This document shows, one piece after another, positions 1-8,399 of a DNA stretch of 64,000 nucleotides. This DNA is from Bremerella volcania (GTDB lineage Bacteria > Planctomycetota > Planctomycetia > Pirellulales > Pirellulaceae). Every line of letters begins with the position of its first letter. Positions within the stretch are counted from its first letter, which is position 1. Where the stretch lies: NCBI RefSeq assembly GCF_007748115.1, contig NZ_CP036289.1, positions 744,001 to 808,000 on the forward strand, in the 5' to 3' direction. The notes under the pieces are model-generated. The model saw nothing but the letters and a program-made list of their open reading frames with translations, did not search any database and was not told the origin of the DNA. A program made the position numbers and the translations under genes.

Positions 1-3
1 CGA

Positions 4-1038
4 TCATGTCGTGGGAGTGCCGACAATCCGGTGCCACATCCGCTTGGTGGATGCTCGCAGGTCGTTGGATACCCACTCTGCACGACTTCGCAGGTAGGTA
101 GCCAAAGAAGGTTGCCACTGCAGTAATTGGGCGACTTCTTCTGGAGGTCGGCGGAATGGCTCACCCAGCAGGTCCCCGTACCACTCGGGGTTCCAATAGC
201 CTTGTTTGGGATCGGTAAACAGTTGCGGAAACTGGGATTGAACCCATTCCAACTCATGCTTCTGGACGTTTGCATGCAGCAGTTGGGGATTCTTGTTGTA
301 GTTCGGATCGTATCGCAATGCGCTGGAATCTAAATGGTTATAGGTTCCAAAGATGGACACCCGGCAACCCGAGTAGCCTGCGTAAGGGACATGCGATCCC
401 AGGACGTGCGTCGTCATCGCCTCGAACGACTGGAACAGTGTCGCCATGCGGCACAACGCATTTTGGTCGTCGACTTTTGCACCGCGGATCCATGGAATTC
501 CATGTTTCTCGAAGGCTTTGTGCCACATGCCTCGCTTGAGACAGTTTCCGGATATACAGACTACTATCACGTCGAACTGGCTCTTCAACGCGGCGATTTC
601 CTGGGCATAGATATCCTCGTCGAAGTTGTGGATCGTGTGGGCAAGCGCGTGTGTTGGCATCACCAGCAGCGAATTAGGCACGCGCGTCGTTGGCAGGGGC
701 GTCGCGTAGATATAGGGCGAGCCAACGGCATGGACATCCTTGAAGCCAAAGCTGGTCAACAGATCGGCTTGTTTTTGCGTGGCGACCAGGTGGCGAAAAC
801 TGCGAATCTCGATGGAGGTGACTTGCTGCCAGAACGTATTAGGCTCGATGCGCCAACCGTGGACCCACGACGCCCCGGAATGGATTGGCTTGGGGGGATC
901 ATGAAGGGCACGGGCAATCTCCCAGGCGGCTCCGTAGTACTGCGCTTCCGAGCGAGGATGCACCGTCACGATGGGAGGCAGCCTCTCGATAAGCCACGCC
1001 AGTTCCTTTTCATCAGAAAACTCAAGCGACGTCATCAT
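4..1038 (-). CDS. Unrecognised protein of surface-glycan locus, possibly GT-B glycosyltransferase-like
   Basis: I do not recognise a family with certainty. The 344-residue protein has no signal peptide and no clear membrane segment. It contains short alternating hydrophobic strands such as SLLVMPTHALAHT and FDVIVVCISGN, followed by VSIFGTYNHLD; this is the pattern of a Rossmann-like nucleotide-sugar transferase fold of the kind found in capsule loci, but no diagnostic motif is visible. The gene is complete: its TGA lies at the first bases of the window. It sits 13 bases downstream of the PseG-like gene on the same strand, so it is probably the distal gene seen here of the polysaccharide operon that starts near 7253. 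A cytosolic role in assembling or transferring the glycan is inferred only from position. Confidence 0.6.
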   Translation of the reverse strand: MMTSLEFSDEKELAWLIERLPPIVTVHPRSEAQYYGAAWEIARALHDPPKPIHSGASWVHGWRIEPNTFWQQVTSIEIRSFRHLVATQKQADLLTSFGFKDVHAVGSPYIYATPLPTTRVPNSLLVMPTHALAHTIHNFDEDIYAQEIAALKSQFDVIVVCISGNCLKRGMWHKAFEKHGIPWIRGAKVDDQNALCRMATLFQSFEAMTTHVLGSHVPYAGYSGCRVSIFGTYNHLDSSALRYDPNYNKNPQLLHANVQKHELEWVQSQFPQLFTDPKQGYWNPEWYGDLLGEPFRRPPEEVAQLLQWQPSLATYLRSRAEWVSNDLRASTKRMWHRIVGTPTT

Positions 1039-1051
1039 GGCTAACAGACCT

Positions 1052-2107
1052 TCAGGAAGCTTGGCGTGACCAATAGTGATTCAATGCTTCGGCGATAATT
1101 CGCTGAGCGCCTGACTTATCGATCAGGTCCTTGCTGGCCGTGTGCATTTGAACGAGCAAATCACGATTGGATTCCAGGAATTCCAGATTGGCGGCGGCCA
1201 CGTGAACCGCCGCATCCATCGGATACCCAGCAGAAAGGCAAGCTCCCTTTTCCGCTAATTCTTCCACCAGAAAATAGTTGTCCGGCGAATGAAACAAATT
1301 GATCGAGGGAAGACCTGCGAACGCGGACTCGTAGGTAACCGTGCCGCCGGCAAGAATCGCCAGAGCACAATTGCGCATGATCCGCCACATCGAATCACTT
1401 GTTTTGGCCAAAATGATCTCGTGATTGGTATCTTGTTTGACCGCTTCAACCAACTCCTCGTAGGAGTGACCGTAGCCTTCGCCCAGCAGTACCCAGAAGA
1501 GAATCGGACGCGGGATGTCGCGGATTGCTTGCAGCAATTTTAAGGTGTTGTTACTGGCGTCCGTCCCACCCATCGAAATAGCAACTGCCAGGGGAAACTG
1601 CTGTGCATTTTGGAGATAAACTTCGGTGGGGATCGACTCGCAGCTTTCTCGAATGATGTTGTATTGCAGGCCACAACGTAGGGAGTCCGTCAGGCCTTCG
1701 TCGCTCCATCTCGGGTTCAGGACGGACGTGCGATGGAAAACCAAGTCGACTTTGTTGAGATGCGAAAAGATCGGGGACAGTGAAAACGTGGCCTCTGATC
1801 GTTTGACGACTGCGAAAAACTCGTCCGAACACTCGAGCATGTCTAGGAAAACGAGGTCCGGCGAGATTTGCTGAATCGCTTCGATCGCCTCCGCTTCGTC
1901 ACGAAACAGGTGATGTTTGATCACCAGCCCGGAGAGCAGTGCATCAAGGTAATGATCTCCGATCACGATCAAATGGACTTCGCAGCAGCGGCTGGCGTGT
2001 TTCGCAAATGTGCGGCTGCGCATGACGTGCCCGAGACCTGATTTTACCGAGCCTTTGCAGACGACAACGACGCGCGCCAATCGTTTTCCTCGCAGGTTGG
2101 AGTTCAA
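1052..2107 (-). CDS. PseG/SpsG-like nucleotide-sugar hydrolase or transferase
   Basis: The protein looks like the PseG/SpsG branch of the GT28-like GT-B fold. PseG removes UDP from a diacetamido-trideoxy sugar just before NeuB-type condensation to pseudaminic acid. Visible signatures are the N-terminal KSGLGHVMRSRTFAKH block (around residues 21-36), a central AVAISMGGTDASNN block matching the family's SMGG(S/T)D motif, and a late AILAGGTVTYESAFAGLPSI block matching the nucleotide-binding region of this fold. At 351 residues the length fits. The start is a TTG overlapping the TGA of the upstream NeuB gene (TTGA, 4 bases), which suggests translational coupling. Together with the NeuB-like and SpsF-like neighbours it reproduces the SpsE/F/G trio. 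The exact substrate cannot be read from sequence. Confidence 0.75.
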   Translation of the reverse strand: MNSNLRGKRLARVVVVCKGSVKSGLGHVMRSRTFAKHASRCCEVHLIVIGDHYLDALLSGLVIKHHLFRDEAEAIEAIQQISPDLVFLDMLECSDEFFAVVKRSEATFSLSPIFSHLNKVDLVFHRTSVLNPRWSDEGLTDSLRCGLQYNIIRESCESIPTEVYLQNAQQFPLAVAISMGGTDASNNTLKLLQAIRDIPRPILFWVLLGEGYGHSYEELVEAVKQDTNHEIILAKTSDSMWRIMRNCALAILAGGTVTYESAFAGLPSINLFHSPDNYFLVEELAEKGACLSAGYPMDAAVHVAAANLEFLESNRDLLVQMHTASKDLIDKSGAQRIIAEALNHYWSRQAS

Positions 2108-3114
2108 CGGAACAACTCCCAGTCGAGAGGAAAGTACTGGGCAACCGCTTCGGTCAGCTTGCGTCCTACCACCGAATCGAGGTCGCCAGGCGTCATGGAG
2201 TTCTGGGGACGGACGATGAGGACGTCGTCGGCAGTAATTTCTTGTCCCGGTTCCAGTGGGCGGGCTGCGTAAAGACCTCGTCGAGCACGCGGCATGACGC
2301 TGGCCTCTTGTTCCGAGCGATGTCGGGGAAGGGGAGCCTGAAGGGCTTCTTGGGTCGCTCTGAGGTCGGCAATGTACTGCTTCATGGGTTCAGGCTCCAT
2401 GGCATAGACGTGGTCGAATCCCTCCGCGCCGCGGTCATACGTGTAGTGCTTTTCGACCCAAGTCGCCCCTTTGCTGATGGCGATGGCGGCTGCGATGCTC
2501 GATTCGGTATGATCGGAGAGCCCCACCGGCATTCCGAAAGCCGTTCGCAGGACATCGATCATATTCAGATTCATGATCGAGAGCGGAGCCGGATACGAGG
2601 ACACGCAGTGCAGGATGACGAGTTCGCCGACGCCGTGTTTCACCGCGGTATCCACCGCGCGTTCGACTTCCATCAGGGAAGCCATCCCGGTGGAAATGAT
2701 AAGCCGCGTTCCCAGTTCCGAGGCCTGGGAGATCAAGGGATAATTGTTGAGATCACAGGATGCCAATTTGATATAGGGTGGATCCAGCTCCGAGAGTAGG
2801 TCCAACCCTTGACGGTCGAAAACCGAAGCGGACATCGGCATGGACTTTTCGCGACAATACTTGGCCAGTTCCCGGTACTCGTCGTCGGAGAGCATCCCTT
2901 TGCGTCGAATCTCAAGCACTTCGTTTTCTTGAAGTTCGCCATCCTTGAGAAGTTTGGAAATATACAGGCCTTCCGGATAGATCATCTGAAACTTCACCGA
3001 GTCTGCCTTGGCATCGACGGCGATATCGACAAGAGATTTTGCCGTTTCCAGTTTTCCACCGTGATTGGTTCCTGCTTCCGCAATGATGTGTAGGTTGTCT
3101 CGATTCGTTTTCAT
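2104..3114 (-). CDS. neuB: NeuB-family N-acylneuraminate/nonulosonate synthase with SAF domain
   Basis: Condenses phosphoenolpyruvate with a six-carbon amino sugar to make a nine-carbon nonulosonic acid (sialic, pseudaminic or legionaminic type) in the cytosol. The TIM-barrel signatures are in order: EAGTNHGG near residue 14, VKFQM near 40, the STGMAS strand near 140, LHCVSSYPAP near 169, GLSDHTESS near 197 and EKHYTYDR near 221. The C-terminal portion (about 270-336) is a SAF/antifreeze-like domain, recognisable from RGLYAARPLEPGQEITADDV. Length (336) is normal for NeuB/PseI/SpsE. It overlaps the downstream PseG-like gene by 4 bases and lies 78 bases after the pyruvyltransferase gene. The PseG-like neighbour favours a pseudaminate-type product over neuraminate, but PseB, PseC and PseH equivalents are not in the window. 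Confidence 0.9.
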   Translation of the reverse strand: MKTNRDNLHIIAEAGTNHGGKLETAKSLVDIAVDAKADSVKFQMIYPEGLYISKLLKDGELQENEVLEIRRKGMLSDDEYRELAKYCREKSMPMSASVFDRQGLDLLSELDPPYIKLASCDLNNYPLISQASELGTRLIISTGMASLMEVERAVDTAVKHGVGELVILHCVSSYPAPLSIMNLNMIDVLRTAFGMPVGLSDHTESSIAAAIAISKGATWVEKHYTYDRGAEGFDHVYAMEPEPMKQYIADLRATQEALQAPLPRHRSEQEASVMPRARRGLYAARPLEPGQEITADDVLIVRPQNSMTPGDLDSVVGRKLTEAVAQYFPLDWELFR

Positions 3115-3192
3115 GGATTTCTCGATGGGACAGTGGAATGTTTTTTAGTTCTCAACGGCCTGAATCGCGCGTGAATGAAACGTCGGGGAACG

Positions 3193-4281
3193 TTAGTACG
3201 TGCAACTGGCCTGATAATCGCGAACTCTTTGAGCAAACCCGCCGAATGCCGTTTCGGAAATGTCTTGAAACTTTGCCCACTTCTCTGGAAGCTGGGACAT
3301 CAGGTCGTTATTGCTCAGCAGCGCCTCGCTTTTTTGAATCACGTCTTCGCAAATGTCCGACGAGGTGTTGATGTCGACGTAGAAGTCTTCGAGTCCCAAG
3401 GTCTGGAACAAACTGCTGGCCCGTTCGTCATAGACGATGCTGACGCTTGGCTTCCCAAAGGACAGCGTCGGAAGCGTCGCGTGGAGTCGATACGAAACAT
3501 TCAGAAACGTGTTCGCCAGCAGCGACAAGTAGTAGTAAATGTCGCTTGTATAGATGTATTCGATCTGCCCCAAAGATGCCGCAAAAGGAATATCACGATG
3601 GTCGTGACACAGTAGTCGAACCGGCTTGTCGAATCGCTCTTGGCACAGTCGAATCAGTCGTTGCAGGTCATCACGAACCCGTGCCTGAAGCCCGAGTGGA
3701 ATGTTCATCAGATTCGGGTTACGAATTGAGATCAGGACTTCGTTCTGCATTTCAGGTGATAGCGGTGGCAATTGCGACTTAATTTGATTGAGAAATATAG
3801 TCGGGCAGCCGCCAAGCCGAGTTTTGGTGCAGCCGATGGAATGCAGATAATCAACCGTCGCCTGGTCGCGCAGATAGCTCAGATCGGCTCTTTCCGAGAG
3901 CGCCTTCAAGACATGATCGGTGATCACGTCGGTTCGATCGACAAGCTCCATTCGGCGATTGTAAATGCGACCGCGCGAGACCGAGTAGATCATCAGTGGC
4001 GGTTCAAGTGAGGGCAATGCTTGCGGTGATACGGAAATCTCGCCGTTCTCAAAGAGGTTACCCCCTCCCACGATCACGCCATCGCCAAACTGATTGATTT
4101 CGAAAATAGTTCTGGCAGTCAGCCCCGCTTTCGCATGGGATTCGTAATGCGAAACGGCAGGAATGGTAATCAGGTTAACGTGGCTATCTAAGGCCTTTTC
4201 CAGAAACGACCGGATCCCTAGATGAATCGCATCGTTGCCGATGTTAAAGCCAACCGGTCGGATATTGAAAATGGTGTACAT
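3193..4281 (-). CDS. Polysaccharide pyruvyl transferase family protein
   Basis: Members of this family (CsaB, WcaK, PssM-like; GT-B fold) transfer pyruvate from phosphoenolpyruvate to sugars to form ketals, adding negative charge to surface polymers. Visible hallmarks are the N-terminal strand ending in NIGNDAIHLGIRSF (around residues 13-26), the VIVGGGNLFENGEIS glycine-rich loop (about 69-83), and the SYRLHATLPTLSFGKPSVSIVYD block (around 270-292), in which the SxRLHA motif is the family's best-conserved site. Length is 362 residues with no membrane segment, so it should act on the cytosolic face. It lies 15 bases from the cytidylyltransferase upstream. Phosphoenolpyruvate would also be the donor for the adjacent NeuB. 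Confidence 0.85.
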   Translation of the reverse strand: MYTIFNIRPVGFNIGNDAIHLGIRSFLEKALDSHVNLITIPAVSHYESHAKAGLTARTIFEINQFGDGVIVGGGNLFENGEISVSPQALPSLEPPLMIYSVSRGRIYNRRMELVDRTDVITDHVLKALSERADLSYLRDQATVDYLHSIGCTKTRLGGCPTIFLNQIKSQLPPLSPEMQNEVLISIRNPNLMNIPLGLQARVRDDLQRLIRLCQERFDKPVRLLCHDHRDIPFAASLGQIEYIYTSDIYYYLSLLANTFLNVSYRLHATLPTLSFGKPSVSIVYDERASSLFQTLGLEDFYVDINTSSDICEDVIQKSEALLSNNDLMSQLPEKWAKFQDISETAFGGFAQRVRDYQASCTY

Positions 4282-4296
4282 GACGTGTTTCTAAGA

Positions 4297-4980
4297 TTAA
4301 GTAGGAATCAGGTCTCGAAAGGTAACGGCGGAGGATCCGACTCCGCAGCGCGTAATGCGCTCGGTTAACTGGCGTAAATCGTCGGGGGTGTCGACGGTCA
4401 TCCGGATGGAACTTACGTCTTCGTCCAGGGAGATGTTCTCCCAATGAATCGAATCGAGATGCTCATAAAGCACTTTGGTGACGTGTTCCAGTTCGCATTC
4501 TTCGGCCAGAGGCATCATTCGTTCCAAGGTGGACGTGCGAACGATTTCGCTACTGATCCCGTAGGGAAACGAACGCGGAACCAGGTTCGTCACCAGATCG
4601 AGCTGTTTGGTTAGGCAGACGTCGATGGCGCGCCTAGTCAAGGACTCGTCAAACAGAGGGCTGTCTCCATTGACTCTGGCGAACCACTGCCAGCCTTGCG
4701 ACTTCGCAGCGCTGATGGCTCGATGGCAAACGTTGTTGAGATCTCCGCGGAAACAGGGAACTTGATATTCTTCACAAAACCGAGTGATGTCGTCGTCGAT
4801 CGTCCGATCCGAAGTCGCAACGACGATCTGCTGTTTCGGAAAGCAATGTGTCAGACGCTCAAGCAGGTACCCCAGCATCGGCTGTCCCATAAAGTCCGTG
4901 AAGACTTTCCGAGGAAACCGTGTCGAGTCGGTCCGTGCCAATACCACGGCACCTACCTGGGACGGAGGCGAGTCGTTCAT
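4297..4980 (-). CDS. SpsF-like cytidylyltransferase (CMP-sugar synthetase-like)
   Basis: A 227-residue nucleotidyltransferase of the SpsF/KdsB-like group, which activates acidic sugars with CTP. The N-terminal nucleotide loop reads VVLARTDSTRFPRKVF (about residues 12-27), the STR(L/F)PxK signature of this group rather than the RGGSKG loop of NeuA. The strand QQIVVATSDRTIDDDI and the RVNGDSPLFDESL motif (around 100-112; the GDSPL aspartate binds metal) follow in the expected order. In this locus it is the obvious candidate to make the CMP-activated form of the NeuB product. It lies 107 bases downstream of the ABC ATPase gene and 15 bases upstream of the pyruvyltransferase gene. The true sugar acceptor is not known. 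Confidence 0.8.
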   Translation of the reverse strand: MNDSPPSQVGAVVLARTDSTRFPRKVFTDFMGQPMLGYLLERLTHCFPKQQIVVATSDRTIDDDITRFCEEYQVPCFRGDLNNVCHRAISAAKSQGWQWFARVNGDSPLFDESLTRRAIDVCLTKQLDLVTNLVPRSFPYGISSEIVRTSTLERMMPLAEECELEHVTKVLYEHLDSIHWENISLDEDVSSIRMTVDTPDDLRQLTERITRCGVGSSAVTFRDLIPT

Positions 4981-5087
4981 CGACTTATCGCTCTCCTATG
5001 CCGGCGGTAATTTCAATCAAGGTCATGAGGTACCAGGGGTGTCTTTAAGGAATGGCTGCTTTGGTTTTTGGCGATTTCAGGAGGCTT

Positions 5088-6410
5088 TCACCTGGGAGGT
5101 CTTGTGCCTGCGTGAACCTGTTCGGCACGCTGCACGGTCCACTTCTGGGGGCAAAGCACCGGTGGCCGCAACTCAAACGACTGATGAAACTGGCCATGGT
5201 CGTCATGCTCCAGGTCGATGTTGGGGATGATCTCGATCTGCCCGACTGGGGTCCAGGAAAGCAAATCTCTTCGCATCCCTGCTCCGCGAAGCTGAAGCAG
5301 CAGATCGTACGTGCCTGGGAGCAAGGGGAGGGACTCGATATCGCACGAAACAGAAATCTCTTCGCCCTGGTCAACCGATACATTCATTCCGTTGTAAGAG
5401 GTATTGAGTTCGCAAAGGGCGTTTCCGCGCTGGGCGATGCGTGCCGTTAATTGGAGGTTGGGAATGGGGGAATCGGCCCCGATCTCAAACTTCAAATGGA
5501 AGTGGGACGAAAAGCGGACACGACGATCAACGCTGACGGGCGTGTCGTTCAATGAAATCGAGCGAACCTCGACACCGAGTTTCCCCTTCACAGGCAAGTG
5601 GTAAAGATCTCCCTGGTCGGGAGACATGTAATCGTTGAGGACTGATTGCGGGTCACCATCGCCGTGGACGGATCCGTCTCGGAGCCAGATGCATCGCGAG
5701 CACATTTGCTTGACGGCACCAGCGTTGTGGCTGACAAAAAGAATCGTGCGTCCCTGCTGGGCGATGTCGGACATCTTGCCCAGGCACTTCTTCTGAAACT
5801 CGTGGTCCCCCACCGCAAGGACTTCGTCCACGATGAGGATTTCAGGTTCTAGAAAAGCGGCAACCGCGAAACCAAGTCGAACCTGCATGCCTGATGAGAA
5901 ACGCTTGACCGGCGTATCGAGAAACTTTTCCGTGCCTGAGAACTCGACGATTTGATCAAACTTCCGCTTCACCTCGGCCTGCTTCATGCCGAGTACAACG
6001 CCACTGAGATAAATGTTCTCTCGCCCAGTCAACTCGGGGTGAAAACCGGTACCGACCTCCAGCAGCGAACTGATTCGGCCTCGAACGCCAAAGCGCCCTT
6101 CGGTTGGCTCGGTAATCCGAGAGAGGACCTTCAGAAGCGTGCTCTTGCCGGCTCCATTTCGACCGATGATGCCAACGACTTCCCCTTCCTGGATGTCGAA
6201 GTTGAGATCGCGAAACGCCCAGAATTCAGAGAGTGACGGACTATTGGCCTGCGTGTTGGAGTTTCGACGAGCGCCGATGAATCGAGCGGGGGCCGTGATT
6301 ACCGATTGCGCATAGCCAGCGATCAATTCGGTCAGCCGATGACCGGATTGCTGGGTGCCAATCTTGAACTTCTTTCCCAGTCCTTCGACTCGGATCGCTG
6401 GTTTCTGCAT
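5088..6410 (-). CDS. Wzt-like ABC transporter ATP-binding protein with C-terminal glycan-binding domain
   Basis: ATPase subunit of an ABC-2 polysaccharide exporter. Walker A is GRNGAGKS (residues 83-90), the signature is FSSGMQ (171-176), Walker B is ILIVDE (191-196) and the switch histidine is H228 in ILFVSHN. Residues 1-60 are an N-terminal extension. After the ATPase core, residues about 275-415 form a beta-rich domain of Wzt-C type; in characterised Wzt proteins this domain recognises the finished, capped polysaccharide chain and couples it to export. The gene starts directly after the stop of the permease gene (no gap), so the two form a transporter pair. The length of 440 residues suits a substrate-selective Wzt rather than a plain TagH/KpsT ATPase. 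Confidence 0.92.
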   Translation of the reverse strand: MQKPAIRVEGLGKKFKIGTQQSGHRLTELIAGYAQSVITAPARFIGARRNSNTQANSPSLSEFWAFRDLNFDIQEGEVVGIIGRNGAGKSTLLKVLSRITEPTEGRFGVRGRISSLLEVGTGFHPELTGRENIYLSGVVLGMKQAEVKRKFDQIVEFSGTEKFLDTPVKRFSSGMQVRLGFAVAAFLEPEILIVDEVLAVGDHEFQKKCLGKMSDIAQQGRTILFVSHNAGAVKQMCSRCIWLRDGSVHGDGDPQSVLNDYMSPDQGDLYHLPVKGKLGVEVRSISLNDTPVSVDRRVRFSSHFHLKFEIGADSPIPNLQLTARIAQRGNALCELNTSYNGMNVSVDQGEEISVSCDIESLPLLPGTYDLLLQLRGAGMRRDLLSWTPVGQIEIIPNIDLEHDDHGQFHQSFELRPPVLCPQKWTVQRAEQVHAGTRPPR

Positions 6411-7253
6411 TTAGATTCGATCCGAAAATAAACGTTCCATCCGTCGGAAGTAGATCATGCCTCCGATCAGGATGGCAAACATACAACCAAGAGAGATGGC
6501 CATGGGGGCTAGCGCCGGCGGAGTAGTGCCCAGCAGTGCCCAGCGGAAGCCTTCCAACGCACCGACCATCGGGTTCAGTGAGTAAAGCCATCGCCACTGG
6601 GGAGAAACCATCGAGGCATCATAAACGGTGGGACTCGCCAGTAAGCCAATCTGGAGCATAAAGGGAACGAGGTATTGAACGTCCCGATAGATCGCGTTGA
6701 GGGCTGACAACCACAACGACACGGCCAGCGAGCACACGACGACGATCACGATCATCAGCGGCAAGAGAAGTATCGCGACGGTCGGAACGACCTGGTACCA
6801 CATCATCACGAGAAGCAGCATGCAAAAAGCGATACTGAAATCGACCAAGGCCACCGCAACGGACGAGAGCGGCAAAATGATCTTCGGGAAATATACCTTG
6901 GTCACCAGTTGCTGATTGATCACGATGGATTGGGTGCCAGAAGTTACCGACGAGGCAAACAGTTGCCAAGGAATCAAACCGCATAACGCGGTGATTGCGT
7001 AGGGAAGGCCGCTATCGGATGGCTTCCCTCCGGAAATGCGGAAGAAGAAAGCGAATACAAGCATCATTGCCAGCGGCTGAATCACTGCCCAAGCAATGCC
7101 AACGAACGTCTGCCGATAACGGACCTTCAAGTCGCGTAAGGCAAACATCCAAATCAACTCGCGAAACCGCCAGACTTCCTGAACGTCGATCAAATCCCAC
7201 TGATGACGAGCACCGTGATACTGAAGGTCGTCCTGTACTTCGCCAGAAGCCAT
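6411..7253 (-). CDS. Wzm-like ABC-2 transporter permease for polysaccharide export
   Basis: Inner-membrane permease with about six hydrophobic helices. The N-terminal FALRDLKVRYRQTFVGIAWAVIQPL block is the classic entry into the first helix of ABC2 polysaccharide/polyol exporters of the Wzm, KpsM and TagG type. The run LNAIYRDVQYLVPF and the SLNPMVGALEGFRWALLG stretch are further family signatures. I place the start at the ATG at 7253 (MASGEV, 280 residues); an in-frame TTG at 7262 would add three residues. It is the first gene of the minus-strand glycan locus; the intergenic stretch above it must hold the promoter. With the Wzt-like ATPase it would carry the undecaprenyl-linked glycan across the inner membrane. 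Confidence 0.92.
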   Translation of the reverse strand: MASGEVQDDLQYHGARHQWDLIDVQEVWRFRELIWMFALRDLKVRYRQTFVGIAWAVIQPLAMMLVFAFFFRISGGKPSDSGLPYAITALCGLIPWQLFASSVTSGTQSIVINQQLVTKVYFPKIILPLSSVAVALVDFSIAFCMLLLVMMWYQVVPTVAILLLPLMIVIVVVCSLAVSLWLSALNAIYRDVQYLVPFMLQIGLLASPTVYDASMVSPQWRWLYSLNPMVGALEGFRWALLGTTPPALAPMAISLGCMFAILIGGMIYFRRMERLFSDRI

Positions 7254-7871
7254 AGTCACCAAGTGTTACCAAATCGCTAGGTCCTGTTCTGACTTACCAG
7301 CAGGCAAGCTGTGCAGGGATTCAAACAACTGAGTTTACGTGATAATTATTAAGAATTTGTTAGCTCAGTGATGGCGAGGTGTGAATATAGATGGCCGTGA
7401 CTGGGAATTCGAGTTCGCCAATACTTGGCAGGATTGAAGCGGTTGAAGGGATGGAGATTGAAATGTAAGTAGCTATTGATAAAAGGCTTGAGGTTTTTTG
7501 TGTCCGCAACTGGACTTCATTCGACTTGCCCGGGAATCGTGCTTTCGCGATCGAGTAGTGTGCCTTGTCTCTGTTAATGATAGGTAAATGCCGATTTGCC
7601 GCGAGGCTTATACGCCGCGCCTGATTTCACTTCAGATCGGAAATAACGGCGAGCTAAAAGGCCCTTATTCATTGGACGCGTTGACCTTTTCATCCCTTAA
7701 GCCTGGCGATGTTTTGTACTTGGCCGTTTTAGCCTTAAGTGCTTGCAGTAAAACATCTTGGGCTGATTTTGGACTGGGTTCTTTCGGGAAAGAGGATAGT
7801 TTCTCGATTTTCTGGCGAGAATTGGTTGGTTTCAGGATGACTCAAGTAGGTAAGGCCAAGGCGGAGTGCTC
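7254..7871. other. Divergent intergenic region, no supported gene
   Basis: About 620 bases separate the divergent exporter and sigma-factor operons. The part around 7325-7365 is strikingly AT-rich for this genome and is a plausible promoter zone for the exporter operon, though no clean -35/-10 pair stands out. An open frame on the plus strand (7588-7875, 95 codons) contains NGELKGPYSLDAL, which resembles the GPxSLxxL core of GYF_2-type domains, but it has no good ribosome site, lacks the rest of the domain and runs into the sigma gene. I treat it as a possible relic or chance frame and not as a gene. Confidence 0.4.
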
Positions 7872-8399
7872 GTGAGAATCACCAAGCAGAATGAAGAGTT
7901 TGTTCGGCTGTATGCCAGGGACGAAGGTCGCTTGCGGCGATACGTTTGCGCACTGGTGCCGGTAATGGCGGATGTGGACGACATTTTGCAAGAAACGGCA
8001 ATTGCGTTGATGCGGAAGTTCGATCAGTACGATTCAACTCAACCATTCTTCAATTGGGCTTGCCGGTTCGCTCTGTTCGAGGTGCTTCAGCATCGAAAGC
8101 GAGCCAAGACACGAGGCCGTCATTTCTCGGACGAAGTCGTCGAGGCAATCGCGGCCGAGTATCAGGAGCATCAGCAGTTGTCGGAACAGCGAAGAACGGC
8201 CCTCGACGCATGTCTTCGCAAGCTAGGAGACCAAGATCGACGTTTGGTTGAATTGCGATACTTCAGTGAAGAAACGGTGGAAAGCCTGGCGCAGAGAATC
8301 GAGGAGCCTGTGGCGAAGCTATATCGCTCATTGGCTCGGATACGGTATTTGCTGGCCACCTGCGTACATAAGTCGCTAGCCGCGGAGGGCACCCGATGA
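7872..8399 (+). CDS. ECF-like RNA polymerase sigma factor, Rhodopirellula/Verrucomicrobium family
   Basis: A short sigma-70 family protein with region 2 and region 4 only. Region 2 is visible as DVDDILQETAIALMRKFDQYD followed by PFFNWACRFALFEVLQHRKRAK (promoter melting and -10 contact). Region 4 is recognisable from ALDACLRKLGDQDRRLVELRYFSEETVESLAQRIEEPVAKLYRSLARIR, whose helix-turn-helix would read the -35 element. An in-frame GTG at 7866 is possible, but the GTG at 7872 has AAGGCGGAG placed at the right distance, so I prefer it (175 residues). The next gene starts inside its stop codon (ATGA overlap). The pairing with a FecR-type membrane protein suggests that it is held or tuned at the membrane and that it may control this operon. 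Confidence 0.92.
   Translation: MRITKQNEEFVRLYARDEGRLRRYVCALVPVMADVDDILQETAIALMRKFDQYDSTQPFFNWACRFALFEVLQHRKRAKTRGRHFSDEVVEAIAAEYQEHQQLSEQRRTALDACLRKLGDQDRRLVELRYFSEETVESLAQRIEEPVAKLYRSLARIRYLLATCVHKSLAAEGTR

Noticed and set aside
334-1044. Plus-strand frame of 236 codons at the left edge
   Set aside because: Opposite the 344-residue gene; Arg/His-rich product without any motif, so a shadow.
7588-7875. Plus-strand frame of 95 codons before the sigma factor, with a GYF_2-like NGELKGPYSLDAL stretch
   Set aside because: No good ribosome site, only a fragment of the domain, and it overlaps the sigma gene start; kept only as a possible relic in the intergenic entry.
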